NCBI GenBank assembly: GCA_947455205.1
Contig: CANGNF010000012.1
Location: 1-64,000 of the forward strand
Source of the DNA: Acetobacteraceae bacterium
GTDB lineage: Bacteria > Pseudomonadota > Alphaproteobacteria > Acetobacterales > Acetobacteraceae
DNA: 64,000 nt
Direction: 5' to 3'
The notes under the pieces were generated by a model. That model was not told the DNA's origin. It worked only from the letters and a program-made list of their open reading frames with translations, and made no database searches. A program made the translations under genes and the position numbers. Positions 25,988 through 33,629 of the stretch are shown piece by piece (position 1 is the first letter of the stretch; each line of letters begins with the position of its first letter).

Positions 25988-27396
25988 CAAACGGCGGCGA
26001 TGCTCTCGCGGCGCAGCTGCACCGTCAGCTCATCCAGCGCGCGGCCGACCCGGTCCAGCATCTCGTCGATCTCGGCCTCGGTGATGATCAGCGGCGGCGA
26101 GAAGCCGATCACGTCATTGGTCATGGCGCGCAAAATCACGCCGTTCTGCTCGCCCAGCTTCATGATGCGCGGGCCGACCTTGGCGGTGGGAGCGAAGTTG
26201 CCATGCGTCGCCTTGTCCAGCACCAGCTCCACGCCGGCGATCAGGCCGACGCCGCGGACCTCACCCACCAGCGGGTGGCCGGCGAAGCGCTCGCGCAGCT
26301 GCTTCTGCAGGTACGGCCCCACGCGGGCGACATGGCCGCCGATATCCATCTCGTCGTAGATCTTCAGCGTCTCGATCGCCACCGCCGCCGGCACCGGATG
26401 GCCGGAATAGGTGAAGCCATGGCCGAAGGTGCCGACCGTGGACGAGCCCTCGCAGATGCCCTGGAAGACCGCGTCGTTGATCACCACCGCCGAGATCGGC
26501 AGGAACGAAGCCGACAGCGCCTTGGCGCAGACAAGAATGTCCGGCTGGATGCCGAAGGTCTGGCTGCCCCAGTAGTTGCCGGTGCGGTGGAAGCCGCAGA
26601 TCACCTCGTCCACCACGAACAGCACGTCGTGCTTGCGCAGCACCGCCTGCACCTTCTCGAAGTAGGTGGCGGGCGGCACGATCACGCCGCCGGCGCCCAT
26701 GACGGGCTCGGCCCAGAAGGCGGCCACCGTCTCCGGCCCCTCCTTCACGATCAGGTCGTCGATCTCCTGCGCCAGGCGGGTGGCGAAGTCGGCCTCGCTC
26801 TCGCCCGGGTTGGCGCCGTGGTAGTGGTGCGGGGTGCTGACGTGGTGGAAGCCCGGCAGCGGCAGGTCGAACAGCTTGTGGTTGGCCGGCAACCCGGTCA
26901 GGCAGGCGCTGGCCAGGGTGATGCCGTGGTAGCCCTTCAGCCGGGCGATGACCTTCTTCTTCTCCGGCCGGCCCAGCGCGTTGTTCATGTACCAGATCAT
27001 CTTGATCGCGCTGTCATTCGCCTCGGACCCCGAGTTGGCGAAGAACACCTTGCTCATCGGCTTGCCGCCGACCGAGAGCGGCGCGCGTTCCAGCACCATC
27101 TCCGCCAGGTCCACCAGCGGGTCGTGCGACTTGCCGGCGAAGGCGTGGTAGAATGGCAGCTGGCGCATCTGCTTCGCCGCCGCCTGCACCAGGCGTTCAT
27201 TGTCGAAGCCCAGGCTGGCGCACCACAGCCCGGCGACGCTCTCGATGTATTCCTTGCCCTGGTCGTCGAACACCCGCACGCCCTGGCCGCGGCTGATCAC
27301 CACCGGGCCGTTGACCTGGTGCGCCTTGGCGTCGGTATAGGGGTGCAGCACGGCCGCGATGTCGCGGGCGGCGGTGGAATTGCGGGGCGGGGTCAT
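25987..27396 (-). CDS. Class III aminotransferase (omega-aminotransferase type)
   Basis: The 469-residue PLP enzyme transfers an amino group from an amine or amino acid such as beta-alanine or putrescine to a keto acid. Family motifs are VFFANSGSEANDSAIKMIWY (cofactor phosphate binding), the ring-stacking segment GYHGITLAS, VDEVICGFHRTG with the aspartate that contacts the pyridine nitrogen, and CAKALSASFLPISAV with the PLP lysine. Length and order are those of the aspartate-aminotransferase-family or beta-alanine-pyruvate subgroup. It overlaps the downstream O-antigen-ligase start by one base. The donor cannot be read. Confidence 0.93.
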   Translation of the reverse strand: MTPPRNSTAARDIAAVLHPYTDAKAHQVNGPVVISRGQGVRVFDDQGKEYIESVAGLWCASLGFDNERLVQAAAKQMRQLPFYHAFAGKSHDPLVDLAEMVLERAPLSVGGKPMSKVFFANSGSEANDSAIKMIWYMNNALGRPEKKKVIARLKGYHGITLASACLTGLPANHKLFDLPLPGFHHVSTPHHYHGANPGESEADFATRLAQEIDDLIVKEGPETVAAFWAEPVMGAGGVIVPPATYFEKVQAVLRKHDVLFVVDEVICGFHRTGNYWGSQTFGIQPDILVCAKALSASFLPISAVVINDAVFQGICEGSSTVGTFGHGFTYSGHPVPAAVAIETLKIYDEMDIGGHVARVGPYLQKQLRERFAGHPLVGEVRGVGLIAGVELVLDKATHGNFAPTAKVGPRIMKLGEQNGVILRAMTNDVIGFSPPLIITEAEIDEMLDRVGRALDELTVQLRRESIAAV

Positions 27397-27498
27397 CGGC
27401 GGTCTCCGGCGGGGTGCGGCGGCACCTTACGCCCGGGTAGGTGCAGCCGGCCAGGGTTGCGCTATCATGCACGCGCAGGCGTGGGGCCGGAGGCAGGC

Positions 27499-27915
27499 AT
27501 GACCGACAGCGAAGGTGTGACCGAGGCCGATGCCCGGCCCGCCGCCGCGCGCCCCACCCGGCACGCGGCCGAGGAGACCACGATCCGCACCCGGATCGAG
27601 AGTGGCCGCCGCAACGACCCGGTGCTGGGCCTGCCGCACCCGGTGCAGGGGCCGGTGCTGGCGCTGCTGGCGGTGCATCCGCTGGCCTGGGCCGCCTGCT
27701 GGGCCGGGCTGCTGGCGCTGGATGCCGGGGAGCGCCTGCCGCTGCTTTCCCTGACGCGGGACAGCCTGATGCAGGGCAGCCTGTTCTTCGCCGTGGCGTT
27801 GCTGGCGCAATGCCTGCTGCTGCTGCCGCCGGTGCTGCTGGCCGCCACCGGCGGCTTCTGGGCCTGGACGCTGCTGGCGCTGGCCGGCCGCGCGCCCTGG
27901 CCGCCGCTGCCCTGA
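27499..27915 (+). CDS. Small membrane protein of unknown function
   Basis: The 138-residue protein has a polar N-terminal 45 residues (MTDSEGVTEADARPAAARPT) and two or three hydrophobic segments (VLALLAVHPLAWAACWAGLL, LFFAVALLAQCLLLLPPVLL, FWAWTLLALAG). I do not recognise a family. Its stop codon is followed directly by the ATG of the sulfotransferase-like gene, so the two form one unit. It is divergent from the aminotransferase gene, about 100 bases away. A role in membrane-linked sulfation or glycan modification is only a guess from position. Confidence 0.7.
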   Translation: MTDSEGVTEADARPAAARPTRHAAEETTIRTRIESGRRNDPVLGLPHPVQGPVLALLAVHPLAWAACWAGLLALDAGERLPLLSLTRDSLMQGSLFFAVALLAQCLLLLPPVLLAATGGFWAWTLLALAGRAPWPPLP

Positions 27916-28892
27916 ATGCGCGCCATCCTGCACATCGGCGGCGAGAAGACTGGCTCCACCTCGATCCAATGGATGCTGGAGGCCAACCGCGCGGCGCTGG
28001 CCCAGGCCGGCTTCGGCGTGCCGCGCGGCCTGGGCGGGTCCAACCACGTGGCGCTGGCCGCCTATGCCGGGCGCGACCCCATGGTGGTGGACCTGCTGGG
28101 CATGCTGGACGAACCGCAGGGCCTGGCCGGGCTGCGCGCCTGGCTGCCGGCGCGGCTGGCGGCGGCCATGGCGGCGCAGCCCGCCGGCGTCCACACCATG
28201 CTGTTCACCAATGAACACTGCCAAAGCCGGCTGCACACGCCAGAGGAGGTCGCCCGGCTGCGCGACCTGCTGGCGCCGCTGTTCAGTGAAGTGCTGGTGC
28301 TGGTCTATCTGCGCCGCCAGGACGAGATCGTCATCAGCATGCGGAACACGTCGCTGCGCAGCCACGGGCGGCTGCCGGACGCATGGTTCCCGGCCGACCC
28401 CGGCCTGCTGGCGGTGCTGGACCACGGGCTGCTGCTGCAGCGCTGGGGCCAGGTTTTCGGCCGGGCGGCGCTGCGGCCACGGCTGTACCGGGGGAGGACG
28501 CGGTCCAGGACTACCTGGACGCCGTCGGTGCCCCGGCGCTGCCGCTGAACCTGCCGCGCCGGCTCAACCGCTCGCTCAGCCCGGCGGCGGAAGCGTGGCT
28601 GGCCCGGCTGGGTGCCGCCGGCACCTGGCCCCCGGCCAATTTCGGCCCGATGCTGAAGCTGCTGGAAACCGAGTTCCCCGGCCCCGGCGCGCTGCCCGCG
28701 CGCGACGACGCCGCCCGCTTCCTGGCCCGCTTCGGCGCCAGCAACCAGGCGGTGCGCAATGCCTGGTTTCCCGGCCAGCCCAGCCTGTTCCCCACCGATT
28801 GCTCGGGCTACCCGGCCGCGGCGACGCCGCCGCCCAGCGCCGCGGAAATCGCCGCGGTGGCGGCCCGCATGGCGGCGCTGGCCCAGGGCTGA
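27916..28892 (+). pseudogene. Sulfotransferase-like gene interrupted by a single-base frameshift
   Basis: The first part (frame of 27916) begins MRAILHIGGEKTGSTSIQWM with the PAPS-binding loop of sulfotransferases and continues through VLVYLRRQDEIVIS, the 3'-phosphate-binding region. After RPRLYRG it loses homology, while the next frame continues sensibly with EDAVQDYLDAVGAPALPLNL to a stop at 28892. The switch lies in a run of five G at 28490-28494. One more G would give RPRLYRGEDAVQDYLDA and a protein of about 325 residues, the normal size. It is a recent pseudogene or a sequencing error. The gene shares a unit with the small membrane protein before it. Confidence 0.85.
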
Positions 28893-28955
28893 GCGGATGG
28901 CGCCGGGCGGCCGCCGGTGGCAGAATGCCGACCCTTCCGCCAACCAGGGTTGTGC

Positions 28956-31268
28956 ATGTACGACATCAAGCCGCACGCGGCGCATTGGGGCTACTTCGAA
29001 GCGCTGGTGAAGGGCGGCCGGATGGTCGGCGCCCGTGGGTTCGAGCAGGATCCCTACCCGGCCAGCCTGCTGGACAGCACCGCCGACGCCGTCCATTCCC
29101 CGATGCGGATCGACCAGCCCTATGTCCGGCGCGGCTGGCTGCAGGGCCGCCGGCGCGGCGCGCTGCGCGGCGGTGACCCCTTCGTGCCGGTCAGCTGGGA
29201 CCGGGTAACCCGGCTGCTGGCGGATGAGATCACCCAGACCCGCGCCGAGCATGGCGACACCAGCATCTTCGCGGGCAGCTATGGCTGGTCCTCGGCTGGC
29301 CGCTACCACCACGCGAAGAGCCAGCTGCAACGCTTCCTCGGCCAGGGCGGCGGCTTCACCTCCTCCGTCCACGCCTATTCCTATGCCGCGGCGCAGACCC
29401 TGCTGCCGCACGTGGTCGGCACCAACGAGGTACTGCTGGGCCGGGTGACCGACTGGCACGCCATCGCCCGCTATGCCCGGCTGATGGTCTGCTTCGGCGG
29501 GCTGGCGGCGAAGAACGGCATGGTCAACTCCGGCGGCGCCGGCCGGCATGACTACAAGCTGCTGATGCAGCGGGCCAGGCAGGCCGGGGTGCGCTTCGTC
29601 AACGTCTCGCCGTTCCAGGGCGACACGGAAGCCGAGCTGGGCGCCGAATGGATTCCCATCCGCCCTGGCACCGACACCGCGATGATGCTGGCCATGGCGC
29701 ATGTGCTGATCGACAGCCACCGCTACGACGAGGGCTACCTGAACCGCTGCACCACCGGCTTCGACCGGCTGCGCGACTACGTGATGGGGCAGGGCGAGGA
29801 CGCGACCCCGAAGACCCCGGAATGGGCCGAGCCGATCACCGGCGTGCCGGCCCAGCGGGTGCGCCAGCTGGTGCTGGAGATGACGGTCAACCCGGCCATG
29901 CTGACCGCGGCCTGGAGCTTGCAGCGCGCCGACTACGGCGAGCAGCCCTACTGGATGCTGGTGGCCCTGGCGGCGATGCTGGGCAACATCGGCAAGCCCG
30001 GCCTGGGCGTTGCCTTCGGCTATGGCAGCATCAACGGCATGGGCACGCCGCGGCAGGAACTGCCCGCCGTCGCCGGCCCCGCCATCCGCAACCCCGTCGG
30101 CCTCAGCATCCCCGTCGCGCGCATCACGGAGCTGCTGGAACGCCCCGGCGAGGTGATGGAGTTCAACGGCCAGCAGATCGCGCTGCCGGACACGCGCATG
30201 GTCTGGTGGGCCGGCGGCAACCCGTTCCACCACCACCAGGACCTCAACCGCCTGCTGCGCGCGTGGTCCCGGCCGGAGACGATCGTGGTGCAGGAGCCCT
30301 GGTGGACCAGCCTGGCCCGCCACGCCGACATCGTGCTGCCCGCCACCACCACGCTGGAACGCAACGACATCGCCAGCAGCAGCCGCGACCGCTTCGTCGG
30401 CGCCATGCACCAGGCGATCAAGCCGCAGGGCAAGGCGCGCAACGATGTCGACATGCTGGCCGACATCGCTGATGCGCTGGGCTACCGCGACCGCTTCACC
30501 GAACAGCGCGACGAGCGTGCCTGGCTGCGCTTCATGTACGACCGCTGGCGCCAGCAATGCGCCACGCTCGGCTTCGACGCGCCGGAGTTCGACCGGTTCT
30601 GGAAGCTCGGCCATGTCGAGGTGCCGGAGCCCGGCAATGGCGAGGAATACACCCAGTTCGCCGACTTCGCCGCCGACCCCGAGGAAGCCCCGCTGAACAC
30701 GCCCAGCGGCAAGATCGAGCTGTTCAGCGAGACCATTGCCGGCTTCAACTACAAGGACTGCCCCGGCCACCCCGCCTGGATCGCCCCGCGCGAATGGCTG
30801 AAGGCGCCGCTGGCCCGCGCCTACCCGCTGCACCTGCTGACCATCCAGCCCGCCACCCGGCTGCACGGTCAGCTCGACACCGGCCGTGTCTCCGCGGCGG
30901 ACAAGATCGACGGCCGCGAGCCGATCCTGCTGCACCCCGAGGACGCCAAGTCCCGCGCGCTGGAGGAGGGCATGGTGGTGCGCGTGTTCAACGCCCGCGG
31001 CGCCTGCCTGGCCGGGCTGCGCCTGGCGCCCGGGCTGCTGCGCGGCGTGGTCGCCATGGCCACCGGCGCCTGGTTCGACCCCGAGGTGCCGGGCCAGCCC
31101 GGCAGCCTCTGCGTCCATGGCAACCCCAATATCCTGACCGCCGATATCGGCACCTCCCGCCTGGGCCAGGGGCCTTCGGCGCAATCGTGTCTGGTGCAGG
31201 TGGAACGCTGGGATGGCCCGTTGCCACCTGTTTCGGTACACGCACTCCCTCCCGTTGAGAAAGAATGA
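28956..31268 (+). CDS. Molybdopterin (bis-MGD) S/N-oxide reductase, BisC/TorA family
   Basis: The 770-residue enzyme belongs to the DMSO reductase family. It has no Tat signal and no N-terminal iron-sulfur cysteines, which fits a cytoplasmic biotin- or methionine-sulfoxide-reductase type. The pattern SYGWSSAGRYHHAKSQ (Tyr109, Trp111) and YSYAAAQ with Ser142 corresponds to Tyr114, Trp116 and the molybdenum-ligating Ser147 of DMSO reductase by spacing. Cofactor-binding stretches VWWAGGNPFHHHQDLN and VVQEPWWTSLARHADIVLPA and the C-terminal molydopterin-binding domain (LHLLTIQPATRLHGQLD) are present. The ATG at 28956 matches the conserved start. Confidence 0.92.
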   Translation: MYDIKPHAAHWGYFEALVKGGRMVGARGFEQDPYPASLLDSTADAVHSPMRIDQPYVRRGWLQGRRRGALRGGDPFVPVSWDRVTRLLADEITQTRAEHGDTSIFAGSYGWSSAGRYHHAKSQLQRFLGQGGGFTSSVHAYSYAAAQTLLPHVVGTNEVLLGRVTDWHAIARYARLMVCFGGLAAKNGMVNSGGAGRHDYKLLMQRARQAGVRFVNVSPFQGDTEAELGAEWIPIRPGTDTAMMLAMAHVLIDSHRYDEGYLNRCTTGFDRLRDYVMGQGEDATPKTPEWAEPITGVPAQRVRQLVLEMTVNPAMLTAAWSLQRADYGEQPYWMLVALAAMLGNIGKPGLGVAFGYGSINGMGTPRQELPAVAGPAIRNPVGLSIPVARITELLERPGEVMEFNGQQIALPDTRMVWWAGGNPFHHHQDLNRLLRAWSRPETIVVQEPWWTSLARHADIVLPATTTLERNDIASSSRDRFVGAMHQAIKPQGKARNDVDMLADIADALGYRDRFTEQRDERAWLRFMYDRWRQQCATLGFDAPEFDRFWKLGHVEVPEPGNGEEYTQFADFAADPEEAPLNTPSGKIELFSETIAGFNYKDCPGHPAWIAPREWLKAPLARAYPLHLLTIQPATRLHGQLDTGRVSAADKIDGREPILLHPEDAKSRALEEGMVVRVFNARGACLAGLRLAPGLLRGVVAMATGAWFDPEVPGQPGSLCVHGNPNILTADIGTSRLGQGPSAQSCLVQVERWDGPLPPVSVHALPPVEKE

Positions 31269-31278
31269 GGCTCTGCCC

Positions 31279-32883
31279 GTGACCTCTCGCCGCCAGCTTC
31301 TCGCCGCCACCGCGCTCGGCCTCGCCGCGCCGGCGGCGCTCCACGCCCCCTTGGCCCAGGCCCAGGTCTTCCGCAGCGACCTGGCCCCCATGCCCCTGCC
31401 GGTGAAGCAGGACGACACCATTGCCCAGGGCTACCGGCGGGACCCGCTGGTGCGCTGGGGCGACCGCGTCGCCTTCGACGCGCCGGGCTGGAACCCGCAG
31501 GGCCAGGACGCCGAGGCCGCCGCCGGCCAGTTCGGCTGGGACGCCCGCGTCGTCGGCCTGGCCTCGGCCCCCACCGCCGCCGATGGCGTGCCGCGCGCCG
31601 TGCTGGCCGTGGTCCACCAGGGGGTGAACCCGGCCATGGCCTTCCCGCGCGGTGGCTCGGGCGCCGTTGCCTCGGCCATGCAGGGCGCCAGCCTGCTGAA
31701 CGTGGAGAAGCGTGGCCGCTGGGTCGTGGTGGATGGCGGCTACCAGAACCGCCGGCTGCATCGCGGCACGCCGGTCCGCATCTCCGGCCCGGCGGCGGAC
31801 CGCGCGGCCGGCGCCAATGGCTTCTCCCGCGGGATCCTGGCGCCGCAGGGCGGCACCGTCACGCCCTGGGGCACGCTGCTGCTGGTGGAGGGCAACCCGG
31901 CCGCCGCCACCGCCAGCCTCGGCGCCATCGACCCCGGCAGCGAGAATGCCAACCAGTTCGGCTGGCTGGTGGAACTGGACCCGCTCGACCCGCGCTCGGT
32001 GCCGGTCAAGCGCACCGCGCTGGGCCGCATGAACCACGGCGACGTGGCCGCCACCCTGAGCCGCGACGGCCGCGCCGTGATCTACCGCGTCAACCGCGAC
32101 GGCAACGGCCACCTGGTGCGCTTCATCTCCAATGCCCCGGCGACCGACGCGGATGCGCTGGACGCCGGCAGCCTTTCGGTCGCGGTGCTGGACCCGCAGG
32201 GCCGGTTGAGCTGGGTGCCCGTCGGCAGCGCCGAGTCGCCGCCTGGTGCCGAGCAACTGCTGGAGATCAACGGCGTCACCAAGGCGGCGCAGCCGGCCAC
32301 GCAGTTTCCGGCGCCGACCGGCCTGGCGCTGGACCCGCGCAAGCCGCGCCTGCTGATGGTCTGCCGTGGCGGCGGCCGGCGCCCGGCCGGCTTCGTGCTG
32401 GAAATGACGCCGGATGGCGGCGACGACGCGGCGGCCACGGCCAGCGTCGCCACCCTGTTCGCCGCCGGCGACCCGGGCACCGTCTCGGCCCAGTACGGCC
32501 GCGCCGGGCTGCCCGCTGGCAGTGCCTGGCTGGAGAACCCGGAGACGGTGGCGATCGACACGCGCGGCCGCGCCTGGATCGGCACCGACCGTGGCGGCGA
32601 GCCTGTCGCGCAGGCGAACGGGTTGTTCGTGGTGGATCTGGAAGGCCCCGGCCGGGGCGTGCCGCTGCCGATGTATGGCGCGCCGCGTGGTGCTTCGGTC
32701 GGTGGCGCGGCGCTGACGCCGGATGGCGAGGTGGTGTTCACCGCTGTGCGCCACCCCGGCGCCGAGCCGGGTGCCAGCTTCGCCCGCCCCGGCACCCGTT
32801 GGCCGGCCTTCGAGGCAGGGGTGCCGCCGCGTACCACGCTGATCGGGATAGAGCGCGCCGCCGGTGGCCCGGTGGGCGGCTGA
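31279..32883 (+). CDS. PhoX-family (DUF839) phosphatase-like protein, shorter paralog
   Basis: The 534-residue exported protein starts at a GTG with GAGG eight bases upstream (inside the stop of the preceding gene). A Tat-type signal (TSRRQLLAATALGLAAPA, cleavage after AQA) is followed by the PhoX beta-propeller: VRWGDRVAFDAPGWNPQGQD, HQGVNPAMAFP, TPWGTLLLVEGNP, FGWLVELDPLDPRSVPVKRT, GRMNHGDVAAT. PhoX enzymes are periplasmic alkaline phosphatases using Ca and Fe. Compared with the paralog at 33.6 kb, the CEEN segment is replaced by VEGN and the NHEYTN segment by HQGVN, so activity is uncertain. It directly follows the molybdoenzyme gene. Confidence 0.88.
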   Translation: MTSRRQLLAATALGLAAPAALHAPLAQAQVFRSDLAPMPLPVKQDDTIAQGYRRDPLVRWGDRVAFDAPGWNPQGQDAEAAAGQFGWDARVVGLASAPTAADGVPRAVLAVVHQGVNPAMAFPRGGSGAVASAMQGASLLNVEKRGRWVVVDGGYQNRRLHRGTPVRISGPAADRAAGANGFSRGILAPQGGTVTPWGTLLLVEGNPAAATASLGAIDPGSENANQFGWLVELDPLDPRSVPVKRTALGRMNHGDVAATLSRDGRAVIYRVNRDGNGHLVRFISNAPATDADALDAGSLSVAVLDPQGRLSWVPVGSAESPPGAEQLLEINGVTKAAQPATQFPAPTGLALDPRKPRLLMVCRGGGRRPAGFVLEMTPDGGDDAAATASVATLFAAGDPGTVSAQYGRAGLPAGSAWLENPETVAIDTRGRAWIGTDRGGEPVAQANGLFVVDLEGPGRGVPLPMYGAPRGASVGGAALTPDGEVVFTAVRHPGAEPGASFARPGTRWPAFEAGVPPRTTLIGIERAAGGPVGG

Positions 32884-32894
32884 TCCGGCAGGCG

Positions 32895-32952
32895 CCGGCG
32901 CGGGGTTGCCGCGCCGGGGTCGGGTAATGCGCCCGGGCGTTGCCGCCCGGGC
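32895..32952. terminator. Two strong hairpins between convergent phoX-like and repeat-protein genes
   Basis: CCGGCGCGG, GGTTG, CCGCGCCGG (9-bp stem) and GCCCGGGCG, TTGC, CGCCCGGGC (9-bp stem) stand 13 bases apart in the 78-bp gap between two convergent genes. Neither has a T tract, so they are terminator-like structures rather than classical intrinsic terminators. Confidence 0.5.
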
Positions 32953-32961
32953 AGGCCAGTG

Positions 32962-33381
32962 TCAGCGCCGGCCGCGGCCCGGCCCGTCGGACGGGTCGTT
33001 GTCGGTGCGGCCGCTGCTGTAGCCGCCACGGCCACGGCCGGGGCCATCGCTCGGGTCGTTGTCGCTGCGGCCGGTGCTGTAGCCGCCGCGGCCACGGCCG
33101 GGGCCGTCGCTCGGGTCGTTGTCGCTGACGCCACGGCCACCGCCGCCGCGAATGCCGCGGCCGGGGCTGTCGTTGGGGTCGTTGTCCGACCGGCCACCAC
33201 CGCCACCGCCGCGAATGCCACGGCCCGGCGCGTCGTTGGGGTCGTTGTCGCTGCGCTGGGCCGCGGCCGGGGTCGGCGCCGTGCTGGCCACCAGCCCGGC
33301 CATGCCGGCAATGGCGGTCAGGCTGGGCAGGCGCAGGATCAGCAGGCGGCGCCCAAGGCGCGCTTTCGGTTCATCGGCCAA
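32962..33381 (-). CDS. Small exported protein with five SDNDP/PGRG repeats (unknown)
   Basis: The 139-residue protein has a signal sequence (RLLILRLPSLTAIAGMAGLV, cleavage after AAA) and a mature part built from five repeats of about 20 residues: RSDNDPNDAPGRGIRGGGGG, RSDNDPNDSPGRGIRGGGG, VSDNDPSDGPGRGRGGYSTG, RSDNDPSDGPGRGRGGYSSG, RTDNDPSDGPGRGRR. The best start is TTG at 33381 behind GGGGG nine bases upstream; a GTG further up is possible. The DNDPxD blocks could bind calcium and the Gly/Arg blocks anions or surfaces, but no family is recognised. It lies on the opposite strand between the two PhoX genes. Confidence 0.75.
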   Translation of the reverse strand: MADEPKARLGRRLLILRLPSLTAIAGMAGLVASTAPTPAAAQRSDNDPNDAPGRGIRGGGGGGRSDNDPNDSPGRGIRGGGGRGVSDNDPSDGPGRGRGGYSTGRSDNDPSDGPGRGRGGYSSGRTDNDPSDGPGRGRR

Positions 33382-33629
33382 ACGGGCATTCCCCCAAAGG
33401 TCATGAAGTTGTTGGTCCACGACGTATGACAGGCAAAGCCTGCAAGTTGAATAAGGAAGCTGCACCCCCCGCGTGAAAGCTGCGCCATGGCTTCCGGCCC
33501 GCATGGCTTCATGCGAACGTCATCCGCCCGCGGCCGGCCTGGCGGCAGGGTGCGGCGCCCCGCGCTGCCGGCCCGCCCCGTGCCGGCCCAGCCCCGATGC
33601 GGCGCCGAACGACGACTGATGGATGCCCC

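Noticed and set aside
31213-31278. Upstream ATG extending the first PhoX-like gene by 22 codons
   Set aside because: It would overlap the molybdoenzyme gene and place residues before the Tat signal; the GTG at 31279 has a ribosome site and signal-peptide start.
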